Shown piece by piece: positions 7,899 through 15,153 of a stretch of DNA of 64,000 bases (within the stretch, counting starts at the first letter, position 1; every line of letters begins with the position of its first letter). The position numbers and the translations under genes are program-made. The stretch is from CBDBZL01 sp965213545 (GTDB taxonomy: Bacteria > Pseudomonadota > Alphaproteobacteria > Sphingomonadales > Sphingomonadaceae), in NCBI GenBank assembly GCA_965213545.1, contig CBDBZL010000001.1:372001-436000 (forward strand), in the 5' to 3' direction. Under the pieces are notes generated by a model. That model saw only the letters and a list, made by a program, of their open reading frames with translations. It did not search any database and was not told where the DNA came from.

Positions 7899-9545
7899 AT
7901 GGTTTCAGTAAGCGACGAAGCCCCGCACCAGGCTTTGCAAGGCGCGGGGCAAGCGCTCGCGTCTTTGAAGGCAGGCAATCCGGCGATCCTCTGGCGTGAG
8001 ATCGTGGGCGACATGCTCACCGCGGTGGGCGCGGCGGCCAGGCTGATGCAGCCGGGGCGTGGCGATTTCCTTCTCGAATCGGTCGAGGGCGGCGAGACGC
8101 GTGGGCGCTACAGCCTGGTGGGGCTCGACCCCGATCTGGTGTTCCGCGCCTCGGGTAAATTAAGCGCCATCAACCGTGCCTGGCGTCATGACCGGACCGC
8201 CTTTGCCCTGCTGCCGGGCGACGGCCTGTCCGAACTGCGCCATCTGGTGCGCGAATGCCAGGTTGCGGTCCCGGCCGGCCTGCCGCCCGCGCTGGCCTTG
8301 CTGGTCGGCTATCTGGGCTATGAAACCATCGGGCTGGTCGAACATGTGCCCGGCCTGCAGGCCAACGCGCTCGGCCTTCCTGATATGCTGTTCGTCCGCC
8401 CGACGCTTGTGCTGGTGTTCGACAACGTGACCGACACCCTGGTGCTGCTCACCCCCCTATGGCCTGGGGAGACACACCCCGAACAGGCGATCGCTCTGGC
8501 CAGCCGGCGGATCGGCGAGGCGCTCGACCTGCTGGCGGGTCCCGCCCCGTCACCCGTGGAAGAGGCCCCATCTGCCGATGGCGCTCCGTCTCCCGAGCTG
8601 AAGTCGGTGCTCGAACCGGGCGCCTATCGCGACATGGTGCTGGCGGGGAAGGAGCATATTGCGGCCGGGGACATTTTTCAGGTGGTGCTGGCGCAGCGCT
8701 TCACCAGCCGCTTCCCGCTGCCGCCATTCGCGCTTTACCGGGCATTGCGGCGGGTCAATCCCTCGCCGTTCCTCTACTTCCTCGACCTGCCCGAGTTCGC
8801 GCTGGTCGGCTCCAGTCCCGAGATCCTGGTCCGGGTCCGTCATGCGCCCGGCGACCCAAACGACGCCGACGGCATGGACGAAAAGAATACGCGCGAGGTC
8901 ACCATCCGCCCGATCGCCGGCACCCGTCCGCGTGGCGCCGGTCCGGCCGAGGATCTGGCGAACGAGGCGAATCTGCTGGCCGATCCCAAGGAGCGGGCGG
9001 AGCACCTCATGCTGCTCGATCTGGGGCGCAATGATATCGGCCGGGTAGCGGCGCCAGGCAGCGTGGCGGTGCGCCAGAGCTTCGCCATCGAGCGCTACAG
9101 CCACGTGATGCACATCGTCAGCACGGTGACCGGCAGGCTCGCCGAGGGCCGCGATGCGCTTGATGCGCTGTTCGCTGGCTTTCCCGCGGGCACCGTGTCG
9201 GGCGCACCCAAGCTCAGCGCCTGCCAAATCATCGCCGAGCTCGAACCCGAGGGGCGCGGGCCCTATGCCGGCGGGATCGGCTATTTCGCACCCGATGGCA
9301 GCTTCGATTCGTGCATCCTGCTGCGCACCGCGGTGGTGAAGGACGGCGTGATGAATGTCACCGCGGGCGCGGGGATCGTCGCCGACAGCGATCCCGACGC
9401 CGAGGCGCGCGAATGCCGGGCCAAGGCCGCCGCACTGCTGGCCGCCGCACGCGAGGCGATCCGGGTGGCGCAGGAGGCGGCAACCGGCACGCCGACGGGG
9501 GCCATGGCGGGCCGAGCCTTTCCAGCCGGTCCAGCCGGCCAATGA
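7899..9545 (+). CDS. trpE: anthranilate synthase component I
   Basis: A 548-residue chorismate-utilising enzyme that, with TrpG, converts chorismate and glutamine to anthranilate, the first committed step of tryptophan synthesis. The N-terminal regulatory region contains LLESVEGGETRGRYS, typical of the tryptophan-inhibited site. The C-terminal catalytic domain has ALVGSSPEILVRV, IRPIAGTRPRG and FPAGTVSGAPKL. It heads the trpE-G-D-C run. No leader peptide or attenuator was recognised in the 42-bp gap after ppiD, so readthrough from ppiD is possible. Confidence 0.96.
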   Translation: MVSVSDEAPHQALQGAGQALASLKAGNPAILWREIVGDMLTAVGAAARLMQPGRGDFLLESVEGGETRGRYSLVGLDPDLVFRASGKLSAINRAWRHDRTAFALLPGDGLSELRHLVRECQVAVPAGLPPALALLVGYLGYETIGLVEHVPGLQANALGLPDMLFVRPTLVLVFDNVTDTLVLLTPLWPGETHPEQAIALASRRIGEALDLLAGPAPSPVEEAPSADGAPSPELKSVLEPGAYRDMVLAGKEHIAAGDIFQVVLAQRFTSRFPLPPFALYRALRRVNPSPFLYFLDLPEFALVGSSPEILVRVRHAPGDPNDADGMDEKNTREVTIRPIAGTRPRGAGPAEDLANEANLLADPKERAEHLMLLDLGRNDIGRVAAPGSVAVRQSFAIERYSHVMHIVSTVTGRLAEGRDALDALFAGFPAGTVSGAPKLSACQIIAELEPEGRGPYAGGIGYFAPDGSFDSCILLRTAVVKDGVMNVTAGAGIVADSDPDAEARECRAKAAALLAAAREAIRVAQEAATGTPTGAMAGRAFPAGPAGQ

Positions 9546-9585
9546 ACGCTTGATCCGCTCCGCGAACCCGGCGAATGCAAGCTCG

Positions 9586-10191
9586 ATGAGCGGTTCCATC
9601 CTCGTGATCGACAATTACGACAGCTTCACCTTCAACCTGGTCCACCAGCTGATGGACCTGGGCGCGCGGGTGAAGGTGGTGCGCAATGACGCGGTGAGCG
9701 TGGAGCAGGCGATGGAAGCGGGCGCGGACGGCTTCCTGATCTCGCCCGGACCCTCCGACCCCGACGGCGCGGGGATCAGCCTGGCGCTGGTGGCCGCCTG
9801 TGCCCGCGAGCAGCGCCCGCTGTTGGGCGTGTGTCTGGGCCATCAGGCGATCGGCCAGCATTTCGGCGGCCGCGTGAGGCGGGGCGGGCTGATGCACGGC
9901 AAGACCAGCGCGATCACGCATGACGGCAGCGGAGTGTTCCGCGGCCTGCCCTCCCCCTTCGAGGCGACGCGCTATCATTCGCTGGTGGTGGACCGGGTCC
10001 CCGCCAGCCTCATCGTCAACGCGACCAGCGAAACCCCGGGGATCGCCGGCCGCTGCGTGATGGGCCTGCGCCACCGCGAGCTGCCGATCCACGGCGTCCA
10101 GTTCCATCCCGAGAGCATCGCCACCCAGCACGGGCATGACCTGCTGGCCAATTTCCTCGCCTTGTGCGCCCGCCCCGCCATGGCTGCCTGA
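9586..10191 (+). CDS. trpG: anthranilate synthase component II (glutamine amidotransferase)
   Basis: A 201-residue class-I amidotransferase supplying ammonia to TrpE, and possibly also to aminodeoxychorismate synthase. Visible are the start motif VIDNYDSFTFNL, the nucleophile Cys83 in GVCLGHQ, and the His-Glu pair in HGVQFHPESI. ATG at 9586 puts the conserved ILVIDNYDS at residue 5; longer in-frame extensions overlap trpE and are shadows. Its TGA shares one base with the trpD ATG (TGATG), so the two are coupled. Confidence 0.95.
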   Translation: MSGSILVIDNYDSFTFNLVHQLMDLGARVKVVRNDAVSVEQAMEAGADGFLISPGPSDPDGAGISLALVAACAREQRPLLGVCLGHQAIGQHFGGRVRRGGLMHGKTSAITHDGSGVFRGLPSPFEATRYHSLVVDRVPASLIVNATSETPGIAGRCVMGLRHRELPIHGVQFHPESIATQHGHDLLANFLALCARPAMAA

Positions 10192-11180
10192 TGCGCTTGC
10201 CCGCCACCGAGCAACCGCTGACCCGCGAAGAGGCGCACGCGGCCTTTGGCGCCATGCTCGACGGCGAATGGACAGATGAGCAAATCGCGCGCTTTCTGAT
10301 TGCGCTGACCGAACGCGGCGAGACCGCGGGCGAGATTGCGGGTGCTGCCGAGGCCATGCGCGAGCGGGTGATCGCGGTGGCCGCTCCGCCCGAGGCGGTC
10401 GACGTGTGCGGCACCGGAGGGGATGGGCATCACACGCTCAACGTCTCGACCGCGGTGTCGCTGGTGGTCGCGGCCTGCGGCGTGCCCGTCGCCAAGCACG
10501 GCAACCGCGCGGCAAGCTCGAAGGCGGGCGCGGCCGATACGCTCGAGGCGCTGGGCCTCGACATGGCGGCGGCCGGCCGCACCGCCGAGGCGACCTTGCG
10601 CGAGATCGGCATCTGCTTCCTGTTCGCGCAGAACCATCATCCGGCCATGCGGCGCATCCAGCCGATCAGGAAACAGATCGGCCGGCGCACCATCTTCAAC
10701 CTGATGGGGCCGCTGGCCAATCCGGCGCGCGTCTCGCGCCAGCTGATCGGCATTGCCCGGCCCGCCTATGTGCCGATCTATGCCGATGCCATGGCCCAGC
10801 TGGGCACGCAAAGCTCGATGATCGTCTCGGGCGACGAGGGCCTCGACGAGCTCAGCCTGGCAGGCGGGAGCGAGGTTGCCCGCATTTCCGGCGGCGAAGT
10901 GCGCATGATCCGCGTCGATGGCGACATGGCGGGCCTGCCGCATGCCCCGATCGAGGCGATCAGGGGTGGCGATGCGGTGCATAACGCGGCGGCCTTGCGC
11001 GCATTGCTGACAGGAACGCCCGGGCCTTATCGCGACGCGGTGCTGCTCAACGCCGCCGGCGCGCTGATCGTGGCCGGCACGGTCAGCGAATGGCGCGAGG
11101 GGGCCGAACTCGCCCTCCGGGCGATCGACAGTGGCGATGCGCGCAAGCTGCTCGATCGCTGGATTGACGCGGCCCGATGA
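10191..11180 (+). CDS. trpD: anthranilate phosphoribosyltransferase
   Basis: A 329-residue enzyme transferring the phosphoribosyl group of PRPP to anthranilate, the second step of tryptophan synthesis. The PRPP-binding loop DVCGTGGDG occurs near residues 72-80, the KHGNRAASSKAG motif near 102-113, and RRTIFNLMGPLANPA in the middle. ATG at 10191 overlaps the trpG stop and gives the family length of about 330; an upstream in-frame start inside trpG is not needed. The next gene is trpC. Confidence 0.96.
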   Translation: MRLPATEQPLTREEAHAAFGAMLDGEWTDEQIARFLIALTERGETAGEIAGAAEAMRERVIAVAAPPEAVDVCGTGGDGHHTLNVSTAVSLVVAACGVPVAKHGNRAASSKAGAADTLEALGLDMAAAGRTAEATLREIGICFLFAQNHHPAMRRIQPIRKQIGRRTIFNLMGPLANPARVSRQLIGIARPAYVPIYADAMAQLGTQSSMIVSGDEGLDELSLAGGSEVARISGGEVRMIRVDGDMAGLPHAPIEAIRGGDAVHNAAALRALLTGTPGPYRDAVLLNAAGALIVAGTVSEWREGAELALRAIDSGDARKLLDRWIDAAR

Positions 11181-11222
11181 ACACCCAGCTTGCCGCCGGG
11201 CCCTGCCTGCCGGGTCGGATTC

Positions 11223-12062
11223 ATGGTCGGTCCGGACGGCGCGGAGATCACAGGTCATGATGGGCCCACGCGCCTCTTGAGCAGGCTTGCCGATATCTGC
11301 GCCGTCAAGCGCGAGGAGGTTGCCGGTCGCAAGACCCGCACCAGCCTCGACGCGCTCGACCGCCAGGCGCGTCAGGCCAGTGCATCGCGCGGGTTTCGCC
11401 GGGCGCTGGAAGACGGTGCGGCATCGGGCATGGCGCTGATCGCGGAAATCAAGAAAGCTTCCCCCTCCAAGGGCCTGATCCGCAACGACTTCCACCCGGC
11501 CCACCATGCGCTGGCCTATCAGCACGGCGGTGCAACCTGCCTGTCGGTCCTGACCGATGCGCCGCATTTCCAGGGTCACGAGGACCACCTGCGGCAAGCG
11601 CGCGCCGCCTGCTCGCTGCCGGTGCTGCGCAAGGATTTCACGCTCGATCCCTGGCAGGTCGCCGAGGCCCGCGCGATCGGCGCCGATGCCGTGCTGCTCA
11701 TCGTCGCCGCGCTGGAGGACGACCAGATGCGCGAGCTGGAAGCGGCTGCGAGCGAGCGCGGAATGGACGTGCTGGTCGAGGTGCACGACGAGGCGCAGAT
11801 GGAACGCGCGAGCGCCCTCCAGACACGCCTTGTCGGGATCAACAACCGCGATCTGGCCGCCTTCACCACCGATCTGGCGACCACCTGTCGCCTTGCCCCG
11901 CTCGCTCCCCCCGGCGCGCTGCTGGTCAGCGAAAGCGGCATCGCCACCCAGGCCGATTGCGCCCGCCTCGCCAAGGTCGGAGTGCGGGCGTTGCTGGTCG
12001 GAGAAAGCCTGATGCGTGAACCGGACATCGAAGCCGCGACGCGCCGGCTGCTGGGGGCCTGA
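11223..12062 (+). CDS. trpC: indole-3-glycerol phosphate synthase
   Basis: A TIM-barrel enzyme closing the indole ring from CdRP, the step after phosphoribosylanthranilate isomerase. Motifs in order are IAEIKKASPSKGLI, CLSVLTDAPHFQG, VLRKDFTLDPWQ, DVLVEVHDE, VGINNRDLAAF and VSESGI, which include the catalytic Lys and Glu residues. It is monofunctional, with no fused TrpF domain. ATG at 11223 gives 279 residues; a TTG at 11190 is an alternative, and the family average of about 260 favours the shorter form. It is followed after 4 bp by the CsaA-like gene. Confidence 0.95.
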   Translation: MVGPDGAEITGHDGPTRLLSRLADICAVKREEVAGRKTRTSLDALDRQARQASASRGFRRALEDGAASGMALIAEIKKASPSKGLIRNDFHPAHHALAYQHGGATCLSVLTDAPHFQGHEDHLRQARAACSLPVLRKDFTLDPWQVAEARAIGADAVLLIVAALEDDQMRELEAAASERGMDVLVEVHDEAQMERASALQTRLVGINNRDLAAFTTDLATTCRLAPLAPPGALLVSESGIATQADCARLAKVGVRALLVGESLMREPDIEAATRRLLGA

Positions 12063-12066
12063 GGCG

Positions 12067-12438
12067 ATGCATGTCGATCATGCACCCGGTGCCCCGCCCG
12101 CGCCCCGGATCGAGTTCGCCGATTTTCTCAAGGTCGATATCCGCGTCGGCACGATCTGCGAGGCGCGCCCGTTTCCCGAAGCGAGAAAGCCCTCGATCAT
12201 CCTGCTCATCGATTTCGGCCCCGGCATCGGCCGCAAGAAAAGCGCGGCCCAGATCACCGCCAATCATAGCTGCGACGAGCTGGTCGGCCGGCAGGTGCTG
12301 GCAGTGGTCAACTTCGCGCCGCGCCAGATCGGGCCGGTCATGAGCGAGGTGCTGACGCTGGGCCTGCCCGATTCCGGGGGCGAGGTCGTGCTGTGCGCTC
12401 CTGCCCTTCCCGTCCCCGATGGCGGGCGGCTGTTCTAG
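12067..12438 (+). CDS. csaA: CsaA-like tRNA-binding domain protein
   Basis: A 123-residue single-domain protein with the tRNA-binding OB fold also found in MetRS C-termini and Trbp111. Motifs include FADFLKVDIRVGTI, SAAQITANHSCDELVG, VLAVVNFAPRQIG and MSEVLTLG. CsaA proteins are dimeric and have been linked to tRNA binding and export-related chaperone activity; the cellular role here is not evident. ATG at 12067 follows the trpC stop by 4 bp, so it is probably cotranscribed with the trp genes. Confidence 0.88.
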   Translation: MHVDHAPGAPPAPRIEFADFLKVDIRVGTICEARPFPEARKPSIILLIDFGPGIGRKKSAAQITANHSCDELVGRQVLAVVNFAPRQIGPVMSEVLTLGLPDSGGEVVLCAPALPVPDGGRLF

Positions 12439-12452
12439 CCGACGCGACCACC

Positions 12453-12935
12453 ATGACCGGCCTGACCCATCTCGACGAAACCGGCGCCGCTCGGATGGTG
12501 GACGTGGGCGGCAAGGCGCCAACCGCGCGCTCGGCCACCGCCACGGGCGTTATCCGCATGTCCGCCGCGGCGCTGGCGGCCGTGCGCGAGGGCAGCGGTC
12601 CAAAGGGCGATGTGCTCGCCGCCGCGCGCATTGCCGGGATCATGGCCGCCAAGCGCACGGGCGATCTCATCCCGCTGTGTCATCCGCTCGCGCTCGATGC
12701 GGTGACCCTGGATTTTTCGTTCGAAAGCAATGGCATAGGAGTTACCGCGCGGGTCTCGCTCAACGGCCGCACCGGGGTGGAGATGGAGGCGATGACCGCG
12801 GTTTCGATCGCGCTGCTGACTATCTACGACATGGCCAAGGCGCTCGACAAGGGCATGGTGATCGAGGGCATCCGGCTGGTGGAGAAGACCGGCGGCAAGA
12901 GCGGCCCCTGGCGGGCGGCCAGCAGCGCCGGGTGA
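12453..12935 (+). CDS. moaC: cyclic pyranopterin monophosphate synthase
   Basis: A 160-residue MoaC, which with MoaA makes cyclic pyranopterin monophosphate from GTP in molybdenum cofactor synthesis. The active-site segment KRTGDLIPLCHPLAL is near residues 69-83, VEMEAMTAVSIALLTIYDM near 110-130, and KTGGKSG at the C-terminus. ATG at 12453 gives the exact family length. The stop TGA overlaps the GTG start of moeA (GTGA), so the two molybdopterin genes are translationally coupled. Confidence 0.96.
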   Translation: MTGLTHLDETGAARMVDVGGKAPTARSATATGVIRMSAAALAAVREGSGPKGDVLAAARIAGIMAAKRTGDLIPLCHPLALDAVTLDFSFESNGIGVTARVSLNGRTGVEMEAMTAVSIALLTIYDMAKALDKGMVIEGIRLVEKTGGKSGPWRAASSAG

Positions 12936-14116
12936 GCCTGCCGCCGCCGATCCCGCTGGCAGAGGCGCAGGCACGGCTGCTGGCGATGGCCAAGCCGCTG
13001 GGCAGTGAGACGCTCGATGTCGCGCAGGCGGCGGGGCGCTTTGTCGCCGGCCAGCCAATCGCCCGCCGCAGCCAGCCCGCCGCCGACCTGTCAGCGATGG
13101 ATGGCTATGCGATGCGCGCGGACGAGCATGCCGGGCCATGGCGGATCGTCGGCGAAAGCGCGGCTGGGCGGCCTTTTTCGGGTCAGTTGGGAACGGGCGA
13201 AGCGGTGCGCATCTCCACCGGCGCGATGCTGCCCAAGGGTGCGGGCACGATCCTCATCCAGGAGAACGCCATTCTCGAGGGCGATTGGTTGCGCGCGACC
13301 GGCGAAGCGAGCGCGCGCCATATCCGCCGCGCGGGTTTCGACTTCCGCACCGGCGATCCGCTGCTCGAAGCAGGCGCCCTGCTGACCCCGGCGCGCCTCG
13401 CGCTGCTGCTGACCGGTGGGATTTCACGCGTCGAGGTTGGCCGATGCCCTTCGATCGCGGTGCTCGACAGCGGCGACGAATTGTCCGCCGATCCCGCTCT
13501 ATGCGAGCGTCACCAGACGCCTGCGAGCAATGGTGCGATGTTGGCGGCGATGGCGGGGCCCCTTGTTTCGAAAACCGCCAGGATCGGCCCGGTGCCCGAC
13601 CGGATGGAGGCGCTGCTTGCCGCGCTCGAGGAAGGCGCAGCCGCCGACGTGCTCGTCACCAGCGGTGGCGCCTCGGTGGGCGATCACGACTTCATCCGCC
13701 CCGCCCTGCAGCGCTGGGGAGCGACAATCGACTTCTGGCGCATCGCCATCAAGCCGGGCAAGCCGCTGCTGGTGGCACGGCGCGGGCGCCAGATCGTCCT
13801 CGGCCTGCCGGGCAATCCGGTCTCGGCCTTCGTCACCTCCTTCCTGTTCATGCTACCGCTGCTTCGCTGGCTGGGCGGGAGTAGCGCGCCGCTTCCCACG
13901 CCGCTGACGGTCATGCTGCATGAACCACTCCCGGCAACCGGAAGCCGTGCTGTTTTTATTCGGGCGCGTATCGTGGCGGGCGGTGTCTCGCCGCTTGATG
14001 AACAGGACAGCAGCGCGCTGATGGCGTTGTCGTGGGCTGATTGCCTGATCTGCCGGCCGCCGCATGCCCCTACCGTCGATCCGGGCTCGACGGTGGAGGT
14101 CCTCCCGCTGACCTGA
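12932..14116 (+). CDS. moeA: molybdopterin molybdenumtransferase
   Basis: A 394-residue MoeA inserting molybdate into adenylylated molybdopterin. Domain order is normal: LSAMDGYAMRAD, TGAMLPKGAGTILIQEN, the MoCF-biosynthesis motif TSGGASVGDHDF with KPGKPLLVARRG and LGLPGNPVSAF, then a C-terminal beta-barrel. The GTG start at 12932 overlaps the moaC stop by 4 nt; a start far upstream would run through moaC out of frame and is rejected. Ends 89 bp before lexA. Confidence 0.95.
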   Translation: MSLPPPIPLAEAQARLLAMAKPLGSETLDVAQAAGRFVAGQPIARRSQPAADLSAMDGYAMRADEHAGPWRIVGESAAGRPFSGQLGTGEAVRISTGAMLPKGAGTILIQENAILEGDWLRATGEASARHIRRAGFDFRTGDPLLEAGALLTPARLALLLTGGISRVEVGRCPSIAVLDSGDELSADPALCERHQTPASNGAMLAAMAGPLVSKTARIGPVPDRMEALLAALEEGAAADVLVTSGGASVGDHDFIRPALQRWGATIDFWRIAIKPGKPLLVARRGRQIVLGLPGNPVSAFVTSFLFMLPLLRWLGGSSAPLPTPLTVMLHEPLPATGSRAVFIRARIVAGGVSPLDEQDSSALMALSWADCLICRPPHAPTVDPGSTVEVLPLT

Positions 14117-14127
14117 TCCATGACGGG

Positions 14128-14156
14128 TTGACGGATGTTGGAAAGTTGCCTAGCTG
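14128..14156 (+). promoter_or_regulatory. candidate lexA promoter
   Basis: TTGACG at 14128-14133 is a near-consensus -35 element. It is followed by a 17-nt spacer and a weak -10, TAGCTG, at 14151-14156. The predicted start near 14163 would fall inside the SOS box, which is the right geometry for LexA repression. The -10 is poor, so this is moderate evidence. Confidence 0.5.
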
Positions 14157-14170
14157 TTCCGCGATTGTTC
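14156..14170 (+). promoter_or_regulatory. SOS box (alphaproteobacterial LexA operator)
   Basis: GTTC-CGCGATT-GTTC matches exactly the alphaproteobacterial LexA operator GTTC-N7-GTTC. It lies 35 bp upstream of the lexA ATG and across the predicted transcription start, indicating autorepression and induction by DNA damage. The second GTTC half-site is shared with the palindrome at 14166-14181. Confidence 0.85.
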
Positions 14171-14181
14171 CACGTGGAACA
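14166..14181. promoter_or_regulatory. parS-like palindrome (ParB site candidate)
   Basis: TGTTCCACGTGGAACA is a perfect 16-bp palindrome matching the chromosomal parS consensus TGTTTCACGTGAAACA in 14 of 16 positions, with the central CACGTG and outer TGTT/AACA intact. It lies in the lexA leader, directly adjoining the SOS box. No other copy of this palindrome was noticed in the window. ParB binding is inferred from the consensus. Confidence 0.6.
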
Positions 14182-14205
14182 TTTGTAATCGGGGGTGAGA
14201 GGCCG

Positions 14206-14892
14206 ATGTTAACCGTCAAGCAGCACGAGTTGCTGCTCTATATTCAGAACCGCCTGGAAGATTGCGGTATCTCGCCATCCTTCGAGGAGATGAAGGATGC
14301 GCTCGACCTGAAGAGCAAGTCGGGTGTGCACCGATTGATTTCGGCGCTCGAGGAGCGAGGCTTCATCCGGCGGTTGCCTAACCGGGCGCGGGCGCTTGAA
14401 GTGGTTCGTCGCCCAGATAGCCTGGCGGGTGCGGGCGGCAAGGCTGCTCCCCCGCGTGAGATCGCGGGCCGAACCAGCGCCCCGCCTGCGCCCCCGCGTC
14501 CGGCGAACGACACCGTTGAGGTTCCCCTGCATGGCCGCATTGCCGCCGGCATGCCCATCGAGGCGCTGGAAGACAGCCGCATGCTCCCCATACCCGCGGC
14601 GCTGCTTGGCGCGGGCGACCATTACGCGCTCGAGGTTTCGGGCGATTCGATGATCGAGGCGGGCATTCTGGATGGCGACTATGCGCTGATCTGCCGCGCC
14701 GACACCGCGCGCGATGGCGATATCGTGGTGGCGCTGGTTCGCGGTGAGGAGGCAACGCTCAAATACCTGCGGCGCGACAGTGGCCGGATCAGGCTCGACC
14801 CCGCCAACGCCTCCTACCCGGCGCAGACCTACGAAGTGAACGAGGTCCAAGTGCAAGGCAAGCTCGCCGGCCTGCTGCGCCGCTACAACTGA
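14206..14892 (+). CDS. lexA: SOS transcriptional repressor LexA
   Basis: A 228-residue LexA. The N-terminal winged helix-turn-helix covers about residues 1-65 (SPSFEEMKDALDLKSKSGVH). A Pro/Ala-rich linker follows, then the S24 autoprotease domain: cleavage site Ala114-Gly115 (RIAAGMP), nucleophile Ser148 (SGDSMIEAG) and Lys186 (EATLKYL). RecA-stimulated self-cleavage would derepress SOS genes. ATG at 14206 gives the normal MLTVKQHELL start; in-frame extension upstream would cross the operator. The promoter carries a perfect SOS box. 261 bp without a recognisable gene separate it from the convergent comEC. Confidence 0.97.
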   Translation: MLTVKQHELLLYIQNRLEDCGISPSFEEMKDALDLKSKSGVHRLISALEERGFIRRLPNRARALEVVRRPDSLAGAGGKAAPPREIAGRTSAPPAPPRPANDTVEVPLHGRIAAGMPIEALEDSRMLPIPAALLGAGDHYALEVSGDSMIEAGILDGDYALICRADTARDGDIVVALVRGEEATLKYLRRDSGRIRLDPANASYPAQTYEVNEVQVQGKLAGLLRRYN

Positions 14893-15153
14893 TCTTCGGG
14901 GCGGCGGCTGCCATCTTGGTAGCGCGGAAGCCGTGTGCGCGGATCGGCTTGCAGCGCGGTTATATGCGGCGCAAGCCTTGCGCTATGCACCCCTCTGCGG
15001 CCGGGTTGAGCGGATGGATTTGCAGGTCGGCGGCGCAAGTGGCGATCCACTTATTCCAGCAATCGCGGCGGGATCAAACGCAAGACTGTCGGTTCGGGAT
15101 CAGATCCCCCTCCAGCGCCCGATTTCACTTGCCCACCCACGGCACCCCGAACT

